A DNA stretch of 64,000 nt from Tropicimonas sp. IMCC34043 (GCF_003390845.1 NZ_QMEK01000001.1:1488001-1552000); one strand, 5' to 3'. Positions 43,239 through 53,646 are shown, counted from the first letter of the stretch. The notes: a model not told the origin generated them from the sequence alone. Numbers and translations: made by a program.

Positions 43239-44984
43239 ATGGTGGCTGCGTTCCTTGGCGTCGAACATTCCCTGACCGGCCGCAGATGGGTCGGTCCGGG
43301 CGTCGACCGGGAACGTCAGGCCGAAGCACTGGCACAAGCGACCCGGCTGCCCGGGCCGCTTTGCCACATTCTCGCGCAACGCGGGGTCGCCCCCGAGGCG
43401 GCCGCGTCATTTCTCGCCCCCGCCCTGCGCGACCTGTTGCCCGATCCGCTGACGCTGAAGGACATGGGCCTTGCCGCCGAACGGCTGCTGGCCGCGGTCG
43501 AGCGCACCCAGCGGATCGCGATCTTTGCCGATTACGATGTCGATGGCGGCAGTTCGGCCGCGCTGCTGATCTGGTGGCTGCGCGCGCTGGGGCGCCGCGC
43601 CACGCTTTATGTCCCCGACCGCATCGACGAGGGCTATGGCCCGAACCCGCCCGCGATGGCCCGGCTTGCCGCCGACCATGACCTGATCATCTGTGTCGAT
43701 TGCGGCACGCTCAGCCACGAGGCGCTGGCGGCGGCGGCCGGCACCGATGTGCTGGTGATCGACCATCACCTGGGGGGCGAAACGCTGCCGCCCGCACTTG
43801 CCGTCGTCAACCCGAACCGGCAGGACGAGTCGGGCGATCTTGCGCATCTATGTGCCGCCGGGGTGGTGTTTCTGGTACTGGTCGAGGCCGGGCGCAGGAT
43901 CCGCGCCGCGGGCGGCAGGCAGCCCGACCTGATGGGCTTGCTCGATCTGGTGGCACTGGCCACGGTCGCCGACGTTGCGCCGCTGGTGGGCGTCAACCGG
44001 GCGCTGGTGCGCACAGGGCTGAAAGTGATGGCCCGCCGCGACCGGCCCGGTCTGCGCGCGCTCGCCGATGTGGCAGGACTGAACGAGACGCCGCGCGCCT
44101 ATCACCTGGGCTTTCTGCTCGGGCCGCGGATCAACGCCGGCGGCCGGATCGGTCAGGCCGATCTTGGCGCGCGGCTGTTGGCGACCGAGGACCCGGCCGA
44201 GGCGCAGGCGCTGGCCGAACGGCTCGACACACTCAACCACGAACGCCGCGAGATCGAGGCCGCCGTGACCATCGCCGCCATGGCGCAGGCCGAGGCGCGC
44301 GGCACCGACGGCCCGCTGGTCTGGGCGGCGGGCGAAGGCTGGCACCCCGGTGTTGTCGGCATCGTCGCCTCGCGGCTGAAAGAGGCCACAAATCGCCCTG
44401 CCATCGTGATCGGTCTGGCGGGCGGCGAGGGCAAGGGATCGGGCCGCTCGGTCACCGGTGTCGATCTTGGCGCCTCGATCCAGAAGCTCGCCGCCGAGGG
44501 GCTGCTCGTGAAGGGCGGCGGTCACAAGATGGCGGCCGGACTGACCGTCATCGAAGCGCAGCTTGAACCCGCGATGGAGCGGCTGGCCGAGTTGCTGGCA
44601 CGCCAGGGCGCAGGTGCCGGGGGGCCGCGGGATCTGAACCTCGACGGGCTGTTGATGCCCGGTGCCGCCTCGATCGAACTGATCGAACAGGTCGAGGCCG
44701 CCGGCCCCTTCGGCCAATCCGCTCCGGCCCCGCGTTTCGCACTGCCGGACGTCGCGATCCTGCACACCCGGCGGATGGGCGAAAGCCATCTGCGGGTGAC
44801 CATTGGCGACGGGCTTGGCGCACGGCTCGAAGCGGTGGCCTTTGGCGCCTTCGACGGCCCGATCGGTCCCCGGCTCGACGCGCACGGCGGTGCCAGGTTC
44901 CATCTGGCCGGAAAGCTCGAAATCAACGACTGGAACGGTCGGCGCAGCCCGCGACTGCGGCTGGACGATGCCGCCGAGGCCTGA
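43239..44984 (+). CDS. recJ: Single-strand-specific exonuclease RecJ
   Basis: 581 residues. The DHH phosphoesterase core shows ADYDVDGGSSAALLIWWL (most RecJ read DYDVDGAT), IICVDCGT and VIDHHLGG. DHHA1 contains KGGGHKMAAGLTVIE, and an OB-fold C-terminus contains EINDWNGRRSPRLRLDDA. It degrades single-stranded DNA 5'-3' in recombination and mismatch repair. The ATG at 43239 overlaps no other gene. The length matches alphaproteobacterial RecJ. Confidence 0.95.
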   Translation: MVAAFLGVEHSLTGRRWVGPGVDRERQAEALAQATRLPGPLCHILAQRGVAPEAAASFLAPALRDLLPDPLTLKDMGLAAERLLAAVERTQRIAIFADYDVDGGSSAALLIWWLRALGRRATLYVPDRIDEGYGPNPPAMARLAADHDLIICVDCGTLSHEALAAAAGTDVLVIDHHLGGETLPPALAVVNPNRQDESGDLAHLCAAGVVFLVLVEAGRRIRAAGGRQPDLMGLLDLVALATVADVAPLVGVNRALVRTGLKVMARRDRPGLRALADVAGLNETPRAYHLGFLLGPRINAGGRIGQADLGARLLATEDPAEAQALAERLDTLNHERREIEAAVTIAAMAQAEARGTDGPLVWAAGEGWHPGVVGIVASRLKEATNRPAIVIGLAGGEGKGSGRSVTGVDLGASIQKLAAEGLLVKGGGHKMAAGLTVIEAQLEPAMERLAELLARQGAGAGGPRDLNLDGLLMPGAASIELIEQVEAAGPFGQSAPAPRFALPDVAILHTRRMGESHLRVTIGDGLGARLEAVAFGAFDGPIGPRLDAHGGARFHLAGKLEINDWNGRRSPRLRLDDAAEA

Positions 44985-45040
44985 TGTCCCGCGCTGACGA
45001 TCAGGGTCCGAGAAATTCTCCCGCGAACCCGAAAAACCGC

Positions 45041-45069
45041 TTGCACGCTGCGGCAGCGTTTCATAAGTA
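45041..45069 (+). promoter_or_regulatory. Likely promoter of tRNA-Glu(TTC)
   Basis: TTGCAC (45041-45046), 17 bp, then TAAGTA (45064-45069). The tRNA starts 20 bp downstream. Confidence 0.6.
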
Positions 45070-45088
45070 ACGCCGCACTGATTGCTGC

Positions 45089-45163
45089 GGTCCGTTCGTC
45101 TATCGGTTAGGACGTCAGGTTTTCAACCTGAAAAGAGGGGTTCGACTCCCCTACGGACTGCCA
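45089..45163 (+). tRNA. tRNA-Glu (TTC)
   Basis: 75 nt with encoded CCA. Acceptor GGTCCGT/ACGGACT (G-T at the top), position-8/9 TC and GTCT D-stem as in bacterial tRNA-Glu. The anticodon stem TCAGG/CCTGA holds loop TTTTCAA with anticodon TTC. T-arm AGGGG/CCCCT. Confidence 0.96.
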
Positions 45164-45278
45164 CTTTCAGCATATCCCACGTATCAGGACAGGGTGTCGC
45201 AGCCACACCCGGCCCGGCAGGAATACCAGGATCGTGGGTCGATGCGCCAATGCCGGATGGCGCGACACTCGTGGTTTG

Positions 45279-45353
45279 GGTCCGTTCGTCTATCGGTTAG
45301 GACGCTAGGTTCTCAACCTGGAAAGAGGGGTTCAACTCCCCTACGGACTACCA
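45279..45353 (+). tRNA. tRNA-Glu (CTC)
   Basis: 75 nt with encoded CCA, nearly identical to the upstream tRNA-Glu in acceptor, D-arm and T-arm. The anticodon stem CTAGG/CCTGG holds loop TTCTCAA with anticodon CTC. It lies 115 bp after the TTC gene and probably arose by tandem duplication. Confidence 0.95.
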
Positions 45354-45498
45354 ACCACACCACCGCTTCAAGTGTTTTCAATGGATTGGCGGCTATAACC
45401 AGGCGGTTTTGGCGCGCGCCTGACGGGCAACGCCGTCCAGGGCGCCGTGCCCGGCGCCCACCCTTCGGCTCAGCATTCCGCCCTCCGGCGACAGGCCC

Positions 45499-48400
45499 TC
45501 AGGCTTCGACGCCGGGAGGAAGGGTTTCGCCAGTCCCGGACTCCGCCCGCCCCGTGCGCAACACTCCGAAGTCATTCAGGATCAGCAGCATCGCCGGTGT
45601 GACGAACAGCGACAGGATCGTGGCGCTGGTCAGGCCAAAGGCGAGGCTGGCCACGATGGGGCGCAGAAACTGCGCCTGGGTCGACGGCTCGAACAGCAGC
45701 GGCCCAAGCCCCACCAGCGTCGTCAGCGAGGTCAGAACGATGGCGCGGAACCGGTCGCGCACCGCTTCGCGCGCGGCATCGGCAAGCTCGGCACCCTCGG
45801 CATGACGGTCCTTGATGAACCCGACCAGCAGGATCGAACCGTTGACGACCACACCGGCAAGCGTGGCGAGGCCCACGAGGCTCGGCAGCGAGATCTGCAG
45901 GCCAAGCGCCATATGCCCCCAGACAACACCGATCAGCGACAGCGGGATGGCGGCAATGACGACCACCGGCAACAGGAAGCTGCGGAACTGGAAGGCGAGG
46001 ATGAGATAGACGCCGATCAGCCCGATCGCCATGTTGCGGCCAAGCGAACTGCCCGTGGTCGCGGTATCCTTCGCCTCGCCGACGATGACGACCCGCACGT
46101 CGGGGCGTTTGTCGGCCAGCCCGGGCAGGAAATCGCGGCGTAGCGCCGCCATCAGTTCGCGGGAATTGGCGATGGCGGGGTTGATCGAGCCTTGCACCGA
46201 AACCGTGCGCTGGCCGTCGATGCGCTGGATCGTGGCATAGTCGCGCGATTGCCGGATCTCGGCGACGGCCGACAGCGGCACCAGCGCCCCGTTCGCCCCC
46301 GCGACGCGGATTGCCGCCAGATCGGCCGCCGTGGCGCGGTCGGCGCCGGTCAGCCGCGCCGTGATGTCGAGACTGCCCAGATCGTCGCGCACCTCGAGCC
46401 CGGTGTCGCCGCGGAAGGCCGCGCGCAGCGCAGTCGCGATCCCTTGTGCGCTCACGCCGAGCGCGGTCGCCGCCGAAGGGCGGATCGCGATCAGGTATTC
46501 CGTCCGGCCGGGCTGCAGGTCATAGGTCACTTCGCGCACACCGGCAAAGCCGCGAAAGAACTTGCGCATCTCCTTTGCCGTGACCGCCAGGTCCGCCAGA
46601 TCTGGACCCTGCAGGCGAACGTCGATCGGCTTGCCACCGGCGCCGCGCTCCTTATCGGTGATCCGGAAGGCAGCCATGTCGGGCAGCGGTCCGGTCAGCT
46701 TCTTCCAGGTATCGAGGACCTCGGTCACCGAGGTTCTGCGCTGCCCCGCAGGCAGCAGCGCCGCACTGACCGTCGCCAGGTGGGGTCCCGTCTCGGGCGT
46801 GTCGGCGTTGCTGCCATAGGTGACCGTATAGCCCTGCACCAGCGGCTGGCCGTCAGGCTGGGCGGGCGATAGATCGGCGTTCATCTGGTTGAGCGCCGCC
46901 ACGACCTTGTCCACCCGCTGCTCGGTGCGGGCCAGCGGCGATCCCTGCACCAGCAGCAGGCGCGCCTCGACCGTGTCGCTTTCGAGCGTCGGGAAGCTTT
47001 GATACTTGATGAAGCCGCCGGTGAAGGGCGCAATCGACACCAGCACCAGAAACGCCGCAATCCCGACCGTCAGGTAACGATAGCGCAGCGCAAGACCGGC
47101 GAAGGGCACGACCACCCGGTCGCGCAGCCGGTCGAAGCCGCCGTTCACCGCCCGGCCCACCATCCCCGGTGAAAGATCCCGGTCGAGCGCGCGCAGCATG
47201 TGATGCGGCAGGATCAGGAACGCCTCGATCAGGCTGACCACCAGCGTGATGACCAGCACGATGGGGATGTATTTCAGCACCGCCCCGATGTTGCCGGCCA
47301 TGAAGCCGAGCGGACCAACGATCATCACCGTGGTAAGAAACGAGGCGATGACACCGGGGCCGACCTCGGTCGCCCCGTTCACAGCCGCGTCGATGGCGCT
47401 CTCCCCGCCCTGACGGCGGCGCACGATGTTTTCCGAAATCACGATGGCATCGTCCATCAGCAGGCCGACCGCCACCAGCAGCGCCACCATGGTCATCATG
47501 TTGATCGTCAGGCCGAAAAGCTGCATGGCAAAGACCGTGCCCAGAAACGACACCGGCAACCCCATCGCCACCCAGAACGAGACCCGGACGCCAAAGAACA
47601 GCCACATGGTGACGAGCACCAGCGCCAGCCCCTGCAGCCCGTTCACACCGATGATCCGCAGCCGGTCGCGAATGTTCGAGGTCGAATCCTGCGAGATCGC
47701 CAGTTCGATATTGCCCGGCGCCTCGGCCTGCGCCACGGCGATCTGGCGCTGTAGCGCCGCCATCACCTGCAGGGCATCCTGGGTCTCGGTCTTGCTGACC
47801 GCGACGATGGCCGCCCGCCGCCCGTTGTACCACGCGGCGACGGACGGGTCGGAAAAGGTCGTGGCAATGGTCGCGATATCGCCGAGCAGAACCTCGCTGC
47901 CGGTATCGGTTCCGGCAACCGGGATGCGGGCCAGTTCGGCGGGGCTGCGCCGTTCGCCCAGAAAGCGGATCGCGGCATCGCCGCCCGGTCCCTCCATGGT
48001 GCCCGCCGGCATGTCGATCGATTCACGTGCAAGCGCTGCGCCGACGTCCCCCAGCGTCAGGCCGAAGCGCAACAGCGCCACGGCGGGCACGTCGATGGCA
48101 ATCTCGCGGTCGGAAAAGCCGTTGATCGCGACCTTGCTGATCGCCGGATCGGCCCGAAGGCGTTCGGCAAAGGCATCGGCATAGGCCAGCAGGACGGCCG
48201 GGTCCTCCGGCCCGGTGATGGCGACCGAGGCAACGCTTGCCACCCGCTCGACCACCTGAACCACCGGATCCTCGGCCTTGTCCGGGAACGTTGTGATCCC
48301 GTCGACGGCGGCCGAGACATCGGCGGCAAAACGGGTCATGTCGGCGCCTTCGACCATCTCGGCCGTCACGACCGCCATGCCGTCCCGGGACAGGCAGACG

Positions 48401-48633
48401 AGTTCGGCAAGGTTGTCGACTTCGCGGATCGGGTCCTCGACCTCGCGACAAATTTCGGCCTCGACCCCGGCGGGCGTGGCCCCCGGATAGGCGATGCGCA
48501 CCTCGACATCGGTCGGCGGCACGGCGGGAAAGGTGTCGCGCTGCAGGGTCGGCGCGGCGGCCAGCCCCAGAACGATGAAGGCCAGCATCAGGATGTTGGC
48601 GGCGGTCGGGTGGGTGGCAAACAGCCGGATCAT
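45499..48633 (-). CDS. RND efflux permease
   Basis: 1044 residues, the usual AcrB/MexB length. There are twelve membrane helices in two repeats with large periplasmic loops after TM1 and TM7. TM4 contains VALLVAVGLLMDDAIVISEN, with the Asp pair of the proton relay. The N-terminus is MIRLFATHPTAANILMLAFI. It exports hydrophobic or cationic compounds with the adaptor encoded just upstream (4-bp ATGA overlap). No outer-membrane channel gene is beside it. The C-terminus is a short acidic tail. Substrate unknown. Confidence 0.94.
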   Translation of the reverse strand: MIRLFATHPTAANILMLAFIVLGLAAAPTLQRDTFPAVPPTDVEVRIAYPGATPAGVEAEICREVEDPIREVDNLAELVCLSRDGMAVVTAEMVEGADMTRFAADVSAAVDGITTFPDKAEDPVVQVVERVASVASVAITGPEDPAVLLAYADAFAERLRADPAISKVAINGFSDREIAIDVPAVALLRFGLTLGDVGAALARESIDMPAGTMEGPGGDAAIRFLGERRSPAELARIPVAGTDTGSEVLLGDIATIATTFSDPSVAAWYNGRRAAIVAVSKTETQDALQVMAALQRQIAVAQAEAPGNIELAISQDSTSNIRDRLRIIGVNGLQGLALVLVTMWLFFGVRVSFWVAMGLPVSFLGTVFAMQLFGLTINMMTMVALLVAVGLLMDDAIVISENIVRRRQGGESAIDAAVNGATEVGPGVIASFLTTVMIVGPLGFMAGNIGAVLKYIPIVLVITLVVSLIEAFLILPHHMLRALDRDLSPGMVGRAVNGGFDRLRDRVVVPFAGLALRYRYLTVGIAAFLVLVSIAPFTGGFIKYQSFPTLESDTVEARLLLVQGSPLARTEQRVDKVVAALNQMNADLSPAQPDGQPLVQGYTVTYGSNADTPETGPHLATVSAALLPAGQRRTSVTEVLDTWKKLTGPLPDMAAFRITDKERGAGGKPIDVRLQGPDLADLAVTAKEMRKFFRGFAGVREVTYDLQPGRTEYLIAIRPSAATALGVSAQGIATALRAAFRGDTGLEVRDDLGSLDITARLTGADRATAADLAAIRVAGANGALVPLSAVAEIRQSRDYATIQRIDGQRTVSVQGSINPAIANSRELMAALRRDFLPGLADKRPDVRVVIVGEAKDTATTGSSLGRNMAIGLIGVYLILAFQFRSFLLPVVVIAAIPLSLIGVVWGHMALGLQISLPSLVGLATLAGVVVNGSILLVGFIKDRHAEGAELADAAREAVRDRFRAIVLTSLTTLVGLGPLLFEPSTQAQFLRPIVASLAFGLTSATILSLFVTPAMLLILNDFGVLRTGRAESGTGETLPPGVEA

Positions 48634-49940
48634 CGGGCCTTCCCCGCACCGGCGGCGGTCTTGCCACCCGCAGCCGTCTGGGCGATGCGGGCTGCCGTGG
48701 CCTTGTCCTCCATGGCCTTGACGCCCATCCCCGGCACCGCGATGGCGGGATCGGTCACGACCAGCCGGTCACCGGCCGCCAGCCCCTCGGCAACCACGGC
48801 GATCCCCTCCATCGTGTAGCCGAGCGTCACCTCGCGCGGTTCGAGCGTGCCCTCGGGCGAAACGACAAGCGCGCGGCCATTCACCACCGCCTCCTGCGGG
48901 ACAACCAGCACCTCGACCGGCGGGGCGCTGAGAATGACCTCGACAAAAGTGTTGCGGCGCAAGGGCGGCCGCAACCCGGCCTGTGCGCGGTCGAGAGGGT
49001 TCTCGACCCGAACGACCAGTGTGCTGCTCTGGGTCGCGACATCGACCGCCTCGCCGACGCGAACGACCTTTGCGTCCCATGTTACCGAATGATCGGCCGC
49101 GGGCAGCCGGACCCTGGCCTTCAGGTCGGTCACCTGGCCGCTGGCCAGCATCCGCACCAGCGGGCCGACCTGACCGATGGGGAACCGGGCCGCGATCTCG
49201 ACCGCCTCCGTGCCCTCGGCCGCGATCATCTGCTGACCGTGGCTGACCACCTGCCCCAGTTCGGCCGAGACATCGGTCAGGCGAACATCATAGGGGGCGA
49301 CGACCGTGGTGAACTCGAGGCTGCGTGCCTCGAGCGCGCGCCGCGCTTCCAGCACCCGGCGTTCGGCGAGGTTAAGCGCAAGCTGGTTTTCCAGATCGAC
49401 CACCTTGGCCCGGGCCACCAGTTCCTGACGCCGCGACTGTTCCAGCGTCGCCCGCGTGGCGACCCCCTGATCTGCGAGGTCCTGCTGGCGTTGCATCTCG
49501 GACCGGCTGAGCTCCAGATCGGCGCGGGTGATTTCAAGGCTCGCCGCCAGTGTCTGGTCCTTGACCGCCAGGGCACCAAGACTCGCGTCGATCTCGGCGA
49601 GCGACAGCCGCAGGTCGGTATCGTCGAGCCGCAAAAGCTCGGTCCCGGCCGGGACAATCTCGCCCGGCGAAAGCTGGTCCGATGTCTCGACCACCATACT
49701 CTCGATCCGCGCGATCGCCCGCCATTCGCGGGCAGGCTCTGCGGTTCCGTGCCCGATGACCCGCGGCGTCAGCGTGACGGGGGCCAGCGTGATCGTGCGC
49801 ACCGGCGTCGCGGGCGGCGTGCGTTCGGTCCCCGCAGGCGCCTGTTTCAGATCTGCGGAATAGCCGATTGCCAGCAACCCCAGGGCCACCGGAAGCGAAA
49901 CCGCCAGGGCGCGCAAAAGAACCTTCCCGGGTCCGGCCAT
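48630..49940 (-). CDS. RND efflux periplasmic adaptor (membrane fusion protein)
   Basis: 436 residues. An N-terminal membrane anchor (ALAVSLPVALGLLAIGY) is followed by a biotinyl-lipoyl half, then a coiled-coil hairpin (about 110-200: SLEITRADLELSRSEMQRQQ; ATLEQSRRQELVARAKVVDL). A second lipoyl half and a beta-barrel lie before the Ala-rich C-terminus (ATAARIAQTAAGGKTAAGAG). It links the permease to an outer-membrane channel. GGAGATCACG precedes ATG 49940. Operon of two with the permease. Confidence 0.93.
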   Translation of the reverse strand: MAGPGKVLLRALAVSLPVALGLLAIGYSADLKQAPAGTERTPPATPVRTITLAPVTLTPRVIGHGTAEPAREWRAIARIESMVVETSDQLSPGEIVPAGTELLRLDDTDLRLSLAEIDASLGALAVKDQTLAASLEITRADLELSRSEMQRQQDLADQGVATRATLEQSRRQELVARAKVVDLENQLALNLAERRVLEARRALEARSLEFTTVVAPYDVRLTDVSAELGQVVSHGQQMIAAEGTEAVEIAARFPIGQVGPLVRMLASGQVTDLKARVRLPAADHSVTWDAKVVRVGEAVDVATQSSTLVVRVENPLDRAQAGLRPPLRRNTFVEVILSAPPVEVLVVPQEAVVNGRALVVSPEGTLEPREVTLGYTMEGIAVVAEGLAAGDRLVVTDPAIAVPGMGVKAMEDKATAARIAQTAAGGKTAAGAGKAR

Positions 49941-50091
49941 CGTGATCTCCTGATATTTGTCGAATGGAACGCGTCCGCGGCACGTTCATATCACGCTATC
50001 AGAATATATCCTATGCGCCCTGACGCACCATCCCCGGTCGGGCCTGCCATTGCGGCGCAGTCTTCGAAGCGGCGATCCGGGTCGCGGGACC

Positions 50092-52179
50092 TCAGGGAAG
50101 GGTCACGACGATGGCCTGATGCCGGGGGGGATCGGGCATGGCCCCCTCTGGCACTTGCGTGGCGGCTCGCAGATCCAGTCGGGTCGCGAGTGTCGCGCCA
50201 GAGGCAAGCAGGTCGCTGACAAGCCGGTCGCGGGCGGCAAGGTCGCCCGCGACCGTTGACCCCGCCTCGGCGCCCTCATCGACGCCAACCGCCCCCGCAA
50301 AGACCCGCAGGCCCTGCGAAGTGACATAGTCTGAAGCCCAGAACCGCGCCCGATAGGCTTGCCCGAGCGGCATGCCTGCCGGCCCCTGCCCGGTCTGGAA
50401 GGCGATGTCGTTTGGCTGGCCGCGCCAGAAATGGGCGACGATCTCGGCCGTTGGATCTTCGCGCCCCTCAAGGGCTGCAAACATCGCATCGAACACCATC
50501 CCGGGCGACGGCCTCGCCGCCGCGGTCCAGCCTGCATCGACAAGCGCTCGGGTCACCGTGCCCGTATCTTTCGCAAGCACGATCACGCCAATCGGCTGAA
50601 GCTCTGACCCGAGCAGCGATTCCGTGCCCGCCGGAAAATCCTCGGCCACGGCAAGGCCCCCGATATCGCTGAGGGTCCAGTCGGCGGACGCAACCACCGA
50701 AAGGTTCAGCGGATGGTCATAGCGCCAGGCGCTGACGACCGCGAGGCACAGCAGCATGGCAGCCGCGCCAAGGCAAAGCGGCCGCAGCCATGCCCGCGCC
50801 GGCGCGACCGGCATCGCGGGCGCGTCGCGCGCAGACAGCCATTCGGTGACCGCGATTGCGACCAGCACCCAGAGGCAGCCGACAAGCCACCCGTTCACGA
50901 CATCGCTCAGATAATGCTCGATCAGATAGATCCGGCTGACGCCGATGGCAAAGGCCGCCAGACCCGCGCCAAGCAGCGCTGTCTCGGCGCGCAGCCGGCC
51001 GGCCCGCCAGAGTACAAACATCAGCATGCCATAGAACCCGACCGAGGCCGCCGCATGGCCAGAGGGAAAGCTGTTCGAGGTTTCGAGGAAATAGCCGAGC
51101 GGAGACCGTGGCCGCTGAAACACCATCTTGAGCAGGGCGACCGAGAGCGTGCTGCCCAGGACCGAGACCACAAGCCCCAGCGCCAGGGCGCGACGACGCG
51201 CGCTCAGCAGCCACAGCACCGCTGCCGCCATCAGAGGCCAGACCACCTGCCAACTGCCCAGGGCCGTGATCCGCGTCGCCAGCCGGATCGGCCCCGGCGA
51301 CTGGAAATGGTGGATCAGTTCGGCCAGCCGCATGTCGAGCTGCCGCACCGGGTCGTCGAGCAGGAAATCGACGATCGAATCGAGCCACACCGAGGCGATA
51401 TAGACAAAGACGAGGCCGAGGACCGTCAGCGGCATGCCGGTGAAACTTGCGCGATCGAAGCGGGCCCTGACCCACCCGGCGATGCCGCGATGCGCCCCGA
51501 TCCAGCCCGCAACCGCCGGCCGGTCGGCGATGGCGTGCGCCGCATCCTCAAGGATCGACCAGGTCAGCGGCATCAGCCGGACCACGCTGAACAACAATCC
51601 CCACACCACGACCAGCAGGAATGCGACAACGCCGGTCAAAAGCGCGATGCGGGTGAACGAGCCGCTGATGCGCCCCGCAACGTCGCCAAGGAAATACCCG
51701 ATCCCTACGTGGACCAGCGCATAGGGGATGCTGCCCGCAAGGTTCCAGATCAGGAACCGGCGCCGCTCCATCCCCGCCGCTCCCGCCACCAGCGGCACAA
51801 GCCCGGCGAGCGGGCCAAGAAACCGTCCGAGGACCAGCGCCAGACCGCCGCGCCGCTGGAACAGCGCCTCGGCGCGGGCGAACGCCTTTGAGCGCTCGAT
51901 GCGGCGCGTGCCGGGCACCCGGTGCATGGCCAGCCGTCCGGTCCAGTAGCCGGCCTCTGACCCCAGCACAGAGCCGAGTGCCACGAACCAGGCGAGATCG
52001 AAGAAATCGAGCAGCCCGCGCTGGACCAGAACGCCCCCGGCATCGACGATCAAGGTTCCCGGCACGACAACGCCGGTAAGGAAATAGGCCTCGAGCGCCG
52101 AGGCAAGGCCGATCAGCCAATAGCTTCCGACACCGAACGCCTGAAGGGAGGGCAAGATCTGGTCGATGGAATGGGGCAT
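50092..52179 (-). CDS. DedA - PAP2 phosphatase - LssY C-terminal fusion protein
   Basis: 695 residues with three modules. DedA/SNARE-associated domain at about 1-200 (LTGVVVPGTLIVDAGGVLV; FLGPLAGLVPLVAGAAGM). PAP2 lipid phosphatase at about 280-480, with the acid-phosphatase motifs KMVFQRPRSP, SNSFPSGHAAASVGF and SRIYLIEHYLSDVVNG. An LssY-type C-terminal domain at about 500-695. There are many membrane helices. It likely acts on membrane phospholipid or undecaprenyl pyrophosphate. It lies 4 bp after the MFS gene. ATG 52179 starts at the DedA part. Confidence 0.88.
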   Translation of the reverse strand: MPHSIDQILPSLQAFGVGSYWLIGLASALEAYFLTGVVVPGTLIVDAGGVLVQRGLLDFFDLAWFVALGSVLGSEAGYWTGRLAMHRVPGTRRIERSKAFARAEALFQRRGGLALVLGRFLGPLAGLVPLVAGAAGMERRRFLIWNLAGSIPYALVHVGIGYFLGDVAGRISGSFTRIALLTGVVAFLLVVVWGLLFSVVRLMPLTWSILEDAAHAIADRPAVAGWIGAHRGIAGWVRARFDRASFTGMPLTVLGLVFVYIASVWLDSIVDFLLDDPVRQLDMRLAELIHHFQSPGPIRLATRITALGSWQVVWPLMAAAVLWLLSARRRALALGLVVSVLGSTLSVALLKMVFQRPRSPLGYFLETSNSFPSGHAAASVGFYGMLMFVLWRAGRLRAETALLGAGLAAFAIGVSRIYLIEHYLSDVVNGWLVGCLWVLVAIAVTEWLSARDAPAMPVAPARAWLRPLCLGAAAMLLCLAVVSAWRYDHPLNLSVVASADWTLSDIGGLAVAEDFPAGTESLLGSELQPIGVIVLAKDTGTVTRALVDAGWTAAARPSPGMVFDAMFAALEGREDPTAEIVAHFWRGQPNDIAFQTGQGPAGMPLGQAYRARFWASDYVTSQGLRVFAGAVGVDEGAEAGSTVAGDLAARDRLVSDLLASGATLATRLDLRAATQVPEGAMPDPPRHQAIVVTLP

Positions 52180-52183
52180 CAGA

Positions 52184-53410
52184 TCACTTCCCGGCCTCCT
52201 GCGGGTCCCTGCGGCCCAGTCGTTGCCGGAGCGGCAGCAGGCCCAGAATGGAGACCGCGGCAAAGACGGAGCCTGCCAGGAACGTCGCCTGCGGTCCGAA
52301 ACCCTGCCATAGCGCGCCCGCAAGCACGCTTGCCAGCAGCAGCATGACGCCGGTGACAAGGTTGAACATGCCAAAGGCCGTGCCGCGCAACTCGGGCGGC
52401 ACCGCCTCGGCCACCAGCGCCGCGATCAGCCCCTGGGTGAACCCCATGTGCAAACCCCAGAGCAGTATGCCGATCCCGAATCCGGCAAGACCGTGCGTCA
52501 GCGCAAGGAACAGATCGGCCGCGATCAGCAGGACAATTCCCGCGATCAGAAGCCCGAAGCGATCCACCCGGTCCGACAGCGCGCCCACCGGATAGGCCGA
52601 CAACGCATAGACCGCGTTCATCGCGACGAAAACGAGCGGCACGAGCATCAGCGGCACGCCCGTCACCTCGGCGCGCAGGATCAGAAACGCCTCGCTGAAC
52701 CGCGCCAGCGTGAACAGCGCCGCGACGGCAACCACCCACCAATAGACCGCACCCAGCAGGCCGAGTTCGCGGCGGCTGAGCGGATTGCGCACCTTGCGCA
52801 GGCCCGCAGGCCGGGCGGGCTCGTGCACCGCAAACAGGATCAGCGCGAGGGCCAGAAAGGCCGGGATCACCGCGACCCAGAACACGCTCCGGAAATCGTC
52901 GGCAAACAGCCACATCAGCGCGATGGCGGCAAGCGGCCCAAGAAAGGCCCCGAAGGTGTCGAGCGACTGGCGCAGGCCAAAGGCCGCCCCGCGAAGCCCC
53001 GCTGGCGTGATGTCGGCGATCAGCGCATCGCGCGGGGCGCCGCGAATGCCCTTGCCGACCCGGTCGACAAACCGCGCAGCGACCAGCCAGCCGATGCCGG
53101 GGGCCAGCGGAAACACCGGCTTGGTCAGCGCCGCCAGACCATAGCCGAGCGCGGCCAGTTCCTTGCGCCGCCCGATCCGGTCCGAAAGCGCGCCGGAAAA
53201 GACCTTGGTGATCGACGCGGTTGCCTCGGCGATCCCCTCAATGACACCGACGGCCAGCACGGTCACGCCGAGCCCGACGGTCAGATAGACCGGCAGCAGC
53301 GCGTGGATCATCTCGGACGAGACATCCATCAGCATCGAGACGAACCCGAGCGCCCAGATCCCCGCGGGCAAGCGTGGCCACTGCTGTCGGGTCGCGTGGT
53401 TTTCCGTCAT
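52184..53410 (-). CDS. MFS transporter
   Basis: 408 residues with twelve predicted membrane helices. The N-half motif is DRVGKGIRGAPRDALIADIT after TM4, and GVIEGIAEATASITKVFSGA precedes it. The C-half contains LAGFGIGILLWGLHMGFTQG. It is a drug- or metabolite-efflux-type MFS carrier; the substrate is unknown. It runs into the DedA-PAP2 gene with a 4-bp gap, so the two form an operon. About 235 bp free of genes separates it from hxlR. Confidence 0.9.
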   Translation of the reverse strand: MTENHATRQQWPRLPAGIWALGFVSMLMDVSSEMIHALLPVYLTVGLGVTVLAVGVIEGIAEATASITKVFSGALSDRIGRRKELAALGYGLAALTKPVFPLAPGIGWLVAARFVDRVGKGIRGAPRDALIADITPAGLRGAAFGLRQSLDTFGAFLGPLAAIALMWLFADDFRSVFWVAVIPAFLALALILFAVHEPARPAGLRKVRNPLSRRELGLLGAVYWWVVAVAALFTLARFSEAFLILRAEVTGVPLMLVPLVFVAMNAVYALSAYPVGALSDRVDRFGLLIAGIVLLIAADLFLALTHGLAGFGIGILLWGLHMGFTQGLIAALVAEAVPPELRGTAFGMFNLVTGVMLLLASVLAGALWQGFGPQATFLAGSVFAAVSILGLLPLRQRLGRRDPQEAGK

Positions 53411-53646
53411 CCCGTCTTTCCGCCGCTCGCCGCTCCATCAGCCTTGCCGAGGGCCTTGGTCATTCCCGTTGACGCCGGCGCTCAACCCGGTCGGAGCACG
53501 CTACTGCAACGCGTCGCTGCCAGCCATGTCAAGCGCGCTCCCCCACCCGACGTGGATGACGCCGTGAGGATCCGGGCTGCAGCGCCCGTCCAGCGCCCTT
53601 CGATGGGTGAGTTCCGGAAAACGTCGGATCGCGGTGCCGGGATGGC

